From an uncultured Prevotellaceae bacterium (GTDB lineage Bacteria > Bacteroidota > Bacteroidia > Bacteroidales > Bacteroidaceae), in assembly GCA_937891085.1 (NCBI GenBank), contig CALAEY010000040.1, forward strand, positions 1 to 13,305: a stretch of 13,305 bases of DNA, in the 5' to 3' direction. Every line of letters begins with the position of its first letter. Within the stretch, counting starts at the first letter, position 1. A program made the position numbers and the translations under genes. Positions 7,264-13,305 of the stretch are shown piece by piece. The notes under the pieces were generated by a model. The model was not told where the DNA came from. It did no database searches and was given only the letters and a program-made list of their open reading frames with translations.

Positions 7264-8514
7264 ATGAAAAAGATAGTATCTTACATTACTTTTTTTGTTA
7301 TTGAAACTTTTTCTATGTTACAGAGTTGTCAATCTGGCATTGAGGATTCATTGTCTCTGGATAACTACCCAATTGTAGCGGAAAGAATTCCATTAGATAA
7401 CGGAACAGACTCCCTAATAGTGGTGGATTATGATAAATTCGACTTCGACCACCCCATAGACTTTCCGCTCAGTGAGTATTGCGACTATGAGATTGTGAAG
7501 CTGGAAGGTGGCAGTAAAAGCATTATGGTGGGGGCTGGTGACGTCTTCGCACAGGGTAACTACTTAGTGTGGTATGATTTCATAACTCAAAGAATCTTAG
7601 TTTTCGACAGAAAAGGAAAATATATTTCTACCATCAATGGGAAAGATGGGCCAGGAAACTTCGAAATGCTCTGCCAATCTGTCTATATCGACGAAGAAAA
7701 TGAGATAGTCTATGCCAATCTGATAAGAAGGACCAAAGTCTATGATCTGAAAACAGGTGAGTTTAAGCGTTCCATTGATCAAGGGCAGACTTATTATTTG
7801 ACATCAATACCCTATAAAGACAAGTTGCTCTATCTCCAAACCCCTGTTGAATTATTACGGTTTGAAAAAGCTATCTGGATAGCAGATAAAGAAGGGAAAG
7901 TAGAACAATATTTCCCAGCTTCTTACTTCTGGAAAATGGACATTGTGGATTCTACTATCGGCGACAATTTCTGGACTGACGCAAAACCTGTTGTTCTGGA
8001 TATAGAGAAAGATTATTTTATATATTCATTATTTCACAATCTCACGGTGCAAGACAGCACTTACCACTATTACCCCGCTACCAACAAGCTGATACCTTCT
8101 GCTACGCAGGTAAACTATAAGAAAAAAAGCGATAGTGACTATTATGTTCAGGAAGAAACACCCTCTTATTATTCTGCTATCTATATAGAACGCAGTGCTA
8201 AGCCATTGCCGCCATATGGAACCTATAAATACATTGTAGGCAAACGTGTGATAGTAGATAAGAAGACCTTGAAGGGCAGTGCCATCAATCTGTGTGTGGA
8301 CCAACTGGGAATGATAAATATCGGGCAGGATTATTGGACCACGCTTCATGGTGACTTCTGCCTCAATCTATCTCCCGACATCCTGCTGCAACGCATAGAG
8401 GAGCGCCTCAACAAAGGCGGTCTTGACGGCGATGAATGGCTGAAACTCCGCACCCTCTATGACTCCATAGACGATGATGACAATAACTATGTGATAGTGG
8501 GGAAGTTGAAGTGA
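7264..8514 (+). CDS. 6-bladed beta-propeller lipoprotein 2
   Basis: This 416-residue protein is related in layout to propeller 1. The signal peptide is hydrophobic at residues 4-19 and ends MLQSC, with C22 as the probable lipidation site. Glutamine two before the cysteine is not typical, so the lipobox is less sure than in propeller 1. The propeller opening is FPLSEYCDYEIVKLEGGS (67-84), the family motif appears as INGKDGPGNF (124-133), and the last strand is NYVIVGKLK. It follows precursor 2 across the terminator and precedes the HlyD gene by 19 bases, so it was probably duplicated together with the precursor. The sequence has diverged strongly from propeller 1. Role unknown: presentation, sensing or immunity for its own peptide are possible. 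Confidence 0.78.
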   Translation: MKKIVSYITFFVIETFSMLQSCQSGIEDSLSLDNYPIVAERIPLDNGTDSLIVVDYDKFDFDHPIDFPLSEYCDYEIVKLEGGSKSIMVGAGDVFAQGNYLVWYDFITQRILVFDRKGKYISTINGKDGPGNFEMLCQSVYIDEENEIVYANLIRRTKVYDLKTGEFKRSIDQGQTYYLTSIPYKDKLLYLQTPVELLRFEKAIWIADKEGKVEQYFPASYFWKMDIVDSTIGDNFWTDAKPVVLDIEKDYFIYSLFHNLTVQDSTYHYYPATNKLIPSATQVNYKKKSDSDYYVQEETPSYYSAIYIERSAKPLPPYGTYKYIVGKRVIVDKKTLKGSAINLCVDQLGMINIGQDYWTTLHGDFCLNLSPDILLQRIEERLNKGGLDGDEWLKLRTLYDSIDDDDNNYVIVGKLK

Positions 8515-8533
8515 ATAGATTTACTTAATAGAC

Positions 8534-9505
8534 ATGGCAGTGGAAAAATGGCATAGTGACTACGAACTGCATACAGACGAAGTGCAGGAGGTGATGGGGC
8601 GCATACCATCGTCAGTGCAGCGGTATGGGATATGCATCATCTTATGTATACTTATACTGCTGGGGCTGCTGAGCTTCCTGATTCCCTATCCGCAGACGGT
8701 GGAGGCTGGCTTCACGCTGATGACACAGCCTGCACCTGCCTATGTCATGACGCAAGGGGCTGGGAGATTGGAACAGCTGAATGCCGTGAACAACCAGCCT
8801 GTGCAGGAGGGTGATGTGTTAGGGGTGATGGAAAATACCGCACGGACCGATGATGTGATGCTGCTGCGCGAACGGATGCAGGACTGGCAGAATAGGGGTA
8901 GCCGCATGGAACAGCTTGGAACTATCTTCTTCCAGAAAATCCCACAATTAGGTAGCATTCAAACGGCCTACGCAGTCTGCCTATCGGCATGGACTAACTA
9001 CCTGCAGCACATGAATGAGAGTCGGAATGCTGAGACTGAGATGGTGAATGCCGTGGCAGGACTGAGCAATGCCATATCGCAATGGGAAGAGCAATACCTG
9101 CTGCAAAGCCCTACGGACGGCAAGGTGGCTTTTCTGCAACCACTTGAAGTGGGGCAACTTTTGAGTTCTGGAGAAACCATGATGGTAGTATTACCGCAAA
9201 GCAAGGTGACGGTAAAAGGAAAAGCAGCGGTACCAATGGATGGTATAGGAAAGGTGGCCGTAGGGCAGCGGGTTATAGTGCGTCTGCCAACTTTCCCAGA
9301 ACAGGAATACGGCTTTCTGGAAGGTAAAGTATCGGCGATATCACCTGTACCAAATGCTGACAATGTATATATCATAGAGGTAGACTTTCCTAAAGGACTT
9401 TGTACCAGCTATGGAAAGGAGCTACCCATGGTTCACACCTTGAGCGGCACTGCCTCTATCGTGACTAAAGAGATAAATGTTCTAAGAAGAATACTAGACT
9501 ATTGA
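8534..9505 (+). CDS. HlyD-type membrane fusion protein (short)
   Basis: This 323-residue adaptor should link the C39 ABC exporter to an outer-membrane pore. It has a short cytoplasmic N-terminus, one membrane helix (about 31-50, YGICIILCILILLGLLSFLI) and a periplasmic part. The two halves of a biotinyl-lipoyl-like domain are at about 78-101 (NNQPVQEGDVLGVME) and 189-217 (LLQSPTDGKVAFLQPLEVG), separated by only about 88 helical residues. A beta-barrel region follows to the end. Many HlyD-family adaptors exceed 400 residues, so the coiled-coil hairpin is short here. It lies 19 bases after propeller 2 and shares the higher G+C of the exporter. It is separated from its presumed partner by precursor 2 and propeller 2. 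No TolC-like gene is in the window. Confidence 0.88.
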   Translation: MAVEKWHSDYELHTDEVQEVMGRIPSSVQRYGICIILCILILLGLLSFLIPYPQTVEAGFTLMTQPAPAYVMTQGAGRLEQLNAVNNQPVQEGDVLGVMENTARTDDVMLLRERMQDWQNRGSRMEQLGTIFFQKIPQLGSIQTAYAVCLSAWTNYLQHMNESRNAETEMVNAVAGLSNAISQWEEQYLLQSPTDGKVAFLQPLEVGQLLSSGETMMVVLPQSKVTVKGKAAVPMDGIGKVAVGQRVIVRLPTFPEQEYGFLEGKVSAISPVPNADNVYIIEVDFPKGLCTSYGKELPMVHTLSGTASIVTKEINVLRRILDY

Positions 9506-9759
9506 TATAATATGCAGAGAAAAAAAGATGCTTTTAGTCATTACCGACTCAAGATGTGTCAGTTTCCGCTTATGTGGTAACTGTTGCAACAGATGCTTAC
9601 TTTTAACGGGACACTAGTGAAAAGATAATTGGCGGAACTCGTCTATAAATGGCTAAAACAGCATCTTAAGGTTAATAAATTATGGGGGCACTACAGAAAA
9701 TACAGTTTGATTCCAGATTACTATTGCCATCACACCCTAATGTAGTCGAGATAAAAACT
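9506..9759. other. Intergenic region downstream of the RiPP locus
   Basis: This stretch has no gene I can support. The longest items are two tiny open frames on the + strand. One is 29 codons at 9528-9617 with four close cysteines (residues 16-25 read LCGNCCNRCL). The other is 34 codons beginning with the ATG at 9681. Neither has a ribosome site or a recognisable relative. It may be decayed sequence between the end of the locus and the terminator. Confidence 0.4.
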
Positions 9760-9799
9760 AAGATGCCTCTGCACTTTTTGTAGTGCAGGGGCATCTTTT
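9760..9799. terminator. Bidirectional intrinsic terminator
   Basis: A 15-bp stem (9760-9774 with 9783-9797; arms AAGATGCCTCTGCAC and GTGCAGGGGCATCTT, one G-T pair) closes an 8-base loop. A short T-run follows on the + strand, and the + strand sequence AAAAACT before it gives a T-run on the - strand. It lies between converging transcription of the HlyD gene and the ATPase gene and can serve both. Confidence 0.85.
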
Positions 9800-9832
9800 A
9801 TGTTTGAAAAAATTGTTGTCCTCTCTCCCCCT

Positions 9833-11098
9833 CTATTCAGCACCAATGCTGCTTAGCAGCCATTTCCAGACAGGAAGGACAGAGAGGCTTTCTTCCGTAC
9901 TCTCCTCATCATATGTAATGAGAAGGCACTTCCAGTCTGGATGAGCTTTGGCATACTTCATTAGAGGTGGAACCTCTCTATCCCATGTCGCATAATCCTT
10001 TATACTGTATGACACTTGAATGGCAAATTTCTTTTCAGGAACGATAAAGTCAATCTCTTTTTCTGCATTCATATAAAACACGTTCTCCTTACTATACCTT
10101 CTACAGAGTTCCACAGCCACCATATTTTCCAATAGAGAAGTTTCTGGATTCATTAGAAAAAGGTTAAGTAAACCATTATCAACAAAATAGTATTTCTTCT
10201 GTGACTCCTTTTCAGTCAGCTTGCCCACCTCGTTCTCCATAGGCAGTATCAGCCAACTGTCAGCGGCATATCCCACATAGTCTATCGTTGTAGGTACACT
10301 GATAGGTGACCCTGTTGAAACAATCACATTCCTCAGTCGATTGAATGACAGAGGTTGCTTCACACTCTCGGCCATTTTCTTGATTAGAATGTTCATTATA
10401 CGATCATTCTTAATATTGTTTCGCGCGCAGATATCACCAAGATAAATCTTTTGGTATAAACTCGACAGCATAGCACGTTTGTTCTTGAACAAAAGGATTT
10501 CAGGTAAGCCACCATAATAGAAATATTCATTAAGATGTCGCTTTACCTCACTTCGCTGTATGGTGTCATACTCCCAATGCTCCTTCAACTCTACGTGCTG
10601 CGCTGTCAGATATTCCTTGAACGAATACGGATACGCATCATAGATTAAAAATCTACCTCCGAGCGTTGTCGCTACCTCCTTGCTTAGCATTTTGGCATTG
10701 CTGCCTGTCACATATACTCGATATTTTGAATCTGCCAGACGGCGTACAAACTTATCCCAATGAGGAATATTCTGCACCTCATCTAGAAATACAACAGGTT
10801 TCTTACCATATAGTTCTAAATGAGCTTCTAACAAACTATCAAAGTCCTCTGTCTGAAACTCTGCCAGACGTTCATCTTCAAAGTCCACAAACAATATTTC
10901 GTCCCATCCCATTCCTGCTTCCTGAAGCTGTCGCACGCGCTGATAGAGTAAGTATGATTTTCCAGCATGCCTCACGCCAACGATGACATAATTACCATTC
11001 TCCTCAAAGTCGATGGAACGGTCTACAATCACTGCCTCATCCACTTCTCTCTGCTTGTTGAGAAGACACTGTTTGATTATATCTTTGCTAATGCTCAT
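9833..11098 (-). CDS. AAA-type ATP-binding protein with DUF4143
   Basis: This 421-residue protein is of the AAA_14/DUF4143 family, common as scattered single genes in Bacteroidales and archaea. Walker A is GVRHAGKS (41-48), Walker B is VVFLDEVQNI (D106, E107), and a TGSN motif (131-134) and LGGR (146-149) follow. The C-terminal half is the DUF4143 region, which resembles a nuclease-like fold and includes AEKEIDFIV and KKFAIQVSYS. These proteins hydrolyse ATP, but their biological role is not established; a part in DNA or defence processes has been suggested. It converges on the RiPP locus with a terminator between them, so it is not part of that operon. A candidate promoter lies about 50 bases upstream of its ATG. 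Confidence 0.92.
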   Translation of the reverse strand: MSISKDIIKQCLLNKQREVDEAVIVDRSIDFEENGNYVIVGVRHAGKSYLLYQRVRQLQEAGMGWDEILFVDFEDERLAEFQTEDFDSLLEAHLELYGKKPVVFLDEVQNIPHWDKFVRRLADSKYRVYVTGSNAKMLSKEVATTLGGRFLIYDAYPYSFKEYLTAQHVELKEHWEYDTIQRSEVKRHLNEYFYYGGLPEILLFKNKRAMLSSLYQKIYLGDICARNNIKNDRIMNILIKKMAESVKQPLSFNRLRNVIVSTGSPISVPTTIDYVGYAADSWLILPMENEVGKLTEKESQKKYYFVDNGLLNLFLMNPETSLLENMVAVELCRRYSKENVFYMNAEKEIDFIVPEKKFAIQVSYSIKDYATWDREVPPLMKYAKAHPDWKCLLITYDEESTEESLSVLPVWKWLLSSIGAE

Positions 11099-11146
11099 AT
11101 TAATTGTAGTTTATAAAAGATTGACTTTCTATTAAGTTTGGTTTAC

Positions 11147-11154
11147 AAAGATAG
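11147..11154 (-). promoter_or_regulatory. -7 box of the ATPase gene
   Basis: On the - strand the sequence TATCTTTG matches TAnnTTTG exactly and lies about 49 bases before the ATG at 11098. No convincing -33 TTG is seen. The 136-base gap to the flavin reductase gene holds no other clear element. Confidence 0.45.
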
Positions 11155-11234
11155 CTATTTTCTATAAACTATGGTTAATAATTATCTGTTTTTTGTATAT
11201 AATCTTACTTTTATATGGAAATATGTGTATCAGT

Positions 11235-11792
11235 TTACAGCTGCGCAGCATAAACTTTTCCAGGAGCGATAGCTGGTCCTACTACATCGCCAGTGCGCAG
11301 GTACTGGAAGCGAGGCTCGAAGAGGATGGGCTTCAGTTTGCTGTAATCCACCTTCTGCTTCTCATCCAGGAACTCTTCTTTTACATAGGTATTCACCACC
11401 TTGCAGATGAGCAGGTGCATGCCGTGCTCTGCATAGGTGTCGAGGAGTTGGCACTCCATAGTCACAGGGGCATCGTCTGGGATAGGGGCACCCAGCTCTC
11501 CCTTGGTCCATGCGAAGACCTTGCTCTTATCTACTTTGGCACCACTCACGATGCCCACATAGTCGGCACGTTGCAGGAGGGCATCGTCTGTAAGGCTGAT
11601 ACTCAGTACTTTGTTCTCATTGATACCCTTGCAAGTCTCATGACTTGGAGTCACACTCAACGTCACGATATCTGAATCGCCAATACCTACCCAAGCTACT
11701 TCAAACCAGTTGGGCTTCTCGCCAACCATTGCGCCTACTACCACGATAGGGGTAGGGAAGGCTGCATTATAAGATCCGATGTTCTTTTTCAT
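11235..11792 (-). CDS. Flavin reductase-like FMN-binding protein (flavoredoxin type)
   Basis: This 185-residue cytosolic protein fits the flavin reductase domain family (PF01613). It begins with a short strand and then the PTPIVVVGA motif (14-22). WVGIGDSDIVTLSVTPSHET follows, the region that wraps the FMN in this family. KVFAWTKGELGAPIP and the C-terminal FQYLRTGDVVG complete the split-barrel pattern. Length is normal for the family. Such proteins bind FMN and pass electrons from NAD(P)H or partner proteins; the partner here is unknown. It is on the opposite strand to the GH2 remnant, with 111 bases between their starts, so the two are divergently transcribed. Confidence 0.9.
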   Translation of the reverse strand: MKKNIGSYNAAFPTPIVVVGAMVGEKPNWFEVAWVGIGDSDIVTLSVTPSHETCKGINENKVLSISLTDDALLQRADYVGIVSGAKVDKSKVFAWTKGELGAPIPDDAPVTMECQLLDTYAEHGMHLLICKVVNTYVKEEFLDEKQKVDYSKLKPILFEPRFQYLRTGDVVGPAIAPGKVYAAQL

Positions 11793-11824
11793 ACGACTTT
11801 TGCTCTATTGTTTAACTTCGAATA

Positions 11825-11832
11825 CAAATGTA
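11825..11832 (-). promoter_or_regulatory. -7 box of the flavin reductase gene
   Basis: The - strand reads TACATTTG, an exact TAnnTTTG match, 32 bases before the ATG at 11792. A -33 element is not evident. Confidence 0.4.
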
Positions 11833-11866
11833 ATCAAAATATGCGGAGGGTTTCAGGATTTCGTGC

Positions 11867-11874
11867 TATATTTG
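11867..11874 (+). promoter_or_regulatory. -7 box of the GH2 remnant
   Basis: TATATTTG matches TAnnTTTG exactly and lies 29 bases before the ATG at 11904. No TTG is found at the usual -33 position. The promoter may survive although the gene is broken. Confidence 0.45.
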
Positions 11875-11903
11875 TACAAAATAAACTATAATTAACTACT
11901 ACT

Positions 11904-13202
11904 ATGAAGAATAAGTTTGTCGTAGTGGTGATGACCGCTGCACTTGCATGGATGGGAACTGCAGTGCTGAATGCCGCTGATTTCCCTGTAGCCAATCCGA
12001 AGGATATGGCGCTCTATCCACAACAGAATGCTTATCGCAATAAGCTGGATTTCTCTGGCATCTGGAACTTCCAACTGGATTCCCAAGGGAGAGACAGAAG
12101 GATGGCAGAACGGACTGCCTGATCCTGCTTCCATCGCTGTGCCTGGAAGTTGGAACGACCAGTTGGATCAGCATCACAACTACCTGGGATACTCTTGGTA
12201 TGAGACGACAACTTATGTGCCTACCGCTTGGCAAGGCAGCGACATAGGGCTGCGTGTAGGTTCGGCTGTGTATATGGCCAAGGTTTGGATCAACGGACAG
12301 CCTGTGGGCATGCACGAGGGTGGGCATTTTCCTTTTGCCTTCAGTATCAATAGCTATATCAAGTGGGGCGCAGAAAACCGCATCACCATCATGGTGGAGA
12401 ATATGATTAAGCCTGATCGTGTGCCTGGCAATATAGACGGTGGAGAGATGTCGAGGACCAATTTCCCGAATAATAATTACGACTTCTTTCCATACTCTGG
12501 CTTGCATCGCGCCGTGTGGCTCTATTCTGTGCCTCGTGAGCATATCGCAGACATCACCTTGACAACTGACTTCAGCGGGAATGTGGGACGCATCAAGGCT
12601 GTAGTGGAGAAAGTGGGAAGTGCCAGTGCTGGGCGCATCATCGTGAAGGACAAGCAAGGAAAGCAGGTTGCCACGGCTGCTTTGCGCTTCAAGGGTGCTG
12701 AGGCAGAGGCGGAAGTCAATCTGCCTAATGTGCAGCTTTGGAGCCCCGAGAATCCTTACCTTTATAAGGTCACGGCATCCCTCGAAAAAGGCTCGCGCAC
12801 GGTGGATAGCTATACATTGGAGACAGGAGTGCGCACCATCCGCGTGGAAGGCGACCAACTGCTCTTGAATGATAAGCCTATCCACCTGAAAGGTTTTGGA
12901 AAGCATGAGGACTTCCCTATCTTCGGACGTGGTGTGGCGCAACCAGTAATGATACGTGACTTTGGGTTGATGAAGTGGCTGGGTGCCAACTCGTTCCGCA
13001 CAAGCCACTATCCGTATGACGAGAGTGTATATGCGGAAGCCGATAAGCAATCTGGGCCTTTGCCGATTTCCGTACCAGTCAGGCGCTTATGCGAGTGGCA
13101 GGGAAGAACCTCAAAGGTGTCTTCACGCAAGATCGCCGCCCTAAGATGGCAGCGCACTTGCTGAAGAAACGTTGGGTAGATGAAGCGAGAGGCAATTATT
13201 AA
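11904..13202 (+). pseudogene. Broken glycoside hydrolase family 2 (beta-glucuronidase-like) gene
   Basis: The start encodes a Sec signal peptide (FVVVVMTAALAW, cleavage near residue 24) and the GH2 jelly-roll start (LDFSGIWNFQLDS). The frame then stops at 12120-12122. The next frame carries the family onward: TEGWQNGLPDP, VPGSWNDQ, GHFPFAFSI, FPYSGLHRAVWLY, LETGVRTI, LKGFGKHEDFPIFGRG and FRTSHYPYDE. Dropping one G from GGG at 12087-12089 would rejoin the two frames. After EADKQ (about 13050) the next recognisable piece, from 13053, is the extreme C-terminus of the family, WAFADFRTSQ to HLLKKRW, back in the first frame, with a stop at 13200-13202. By comparison with E. coli UidA, about 170 residues of the catalytic barrel are missing, including the acid/base and nucleophile glutamates (E413 and E504 there). 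The product cannot be an active enzyme. Confidence 0.88.
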
Positions 13203-13305
13203 TGATTTCTTCTTTATGTATAATTTAAATGTTTCCGTCCTCACATCTGTAGCGTGAAGAAAATCGGGAGCGTTTTCCGTTAAAAAGCGCGGGCTGTTTG
13301 AGCAA
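13203..13305. other. Unassigned tail
   Basis: No gene is recognised here. The - strand is open for 26 codons from the window edge to a TAA at 13225-13227, ending FSSRYRCEDGNI. This could be a partial gene, but such a run is not unusual by chance. The base composition changes from AT-rich (13203-13235) to GC-rich beyond it. Confidence 0.3.

Noticed and set aside
9506..9759. Transposase or integrase remnant downstream of the HlyD gene
   Set aside because: All three + strand frames were read and no transposase-like motif was found; only two tiny frames without relatives.
11902..13050. 382-codon open frame on the - strand
   Set aside because: It is the shadow of the GH2 remnant. The + strand frames contain clear GH2 motifs, and the - strand product has no recognisable domain.
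1..13305. CRISPR array, tRNA or rRNA genes
   Set aside because: No regularly spaced direct repeats, cloverleaf-like tRNA ends or rRNA signature sequences were seen.

Overview
The window looks like chromosomal DNA of a Bacteroidales bacterium (Bacteroides/Prevotella/Segatella type). The grounds are promoter boxes of the Bacteroidetes form TAnnTTTG, the near absence of Shine-Dalgarno sequences, and gene families typical of that order: lipoprotein 6-bladed beta-propellers, GG-type radical-SAM RiPP precursors, and a DUF4143 ATPase. I cannot name the species from sequence alone.

Bases 1-9505 are one locus on the + strand that reads as a ribosomally made, radical-SAM-modified peptide (RiPP) system. 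In order it holds a radical SAM/SPASM peptide maturase (82-1521), a radical-SAM-like partner that has lost its cluster-binding cysteines (1529-2746), precursor peptide 1 (2857-3078), lipoprotein beta-propeller 1 (3150-4490), a C39-peptidase ABC exporter (4487-6691), precursor peptide 2 (6976-7200), lipoprotein beta-propeller 2 (7264-8514) and a short HlyD-type membrane fusion protein (8534-9505). The two precursors share a leader ending in Gly-Gly, a DNCCICGC block and a C-terminal AGGESGLxSPGGG block, separated by a variable stretch of equal length. The inferred flow is: the maturase pair modifies the core, the C39 domain cuts after Gly-Gly, and the ABC and HlyD proteins export the product across the envelope with a TolC-like pore not seen here. 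The propellers probably act at the membrane or cell surface, in a role I cannot assign. Each precursor is followed by a hairpin before its propeller gene, which would keep precursor transcripts above those of the downstream genes.

Between the exporter and precursor 2 lies a 160-bp segment bounded by 25-bp inverted repeats and an 8-bp direct repeat. It could be a MITE or an invertible promoter-type switch. A strong bidirectional terminator (9760-9799) closes the locus.

Bases 9833-11792 hold two unrelated genes on the - strand: an AAA/DUF4143 ATPase and a flavin reductase-like FMN protein. From 11904 on the + strand is a glycoside hydrolase family 2 (beta-glucuronidase-like) pseudogene. It carries a 1-base frameshift near its start and an internal deletion that removes the catalytic core. 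The last 100 bases hold nothing I can identify.
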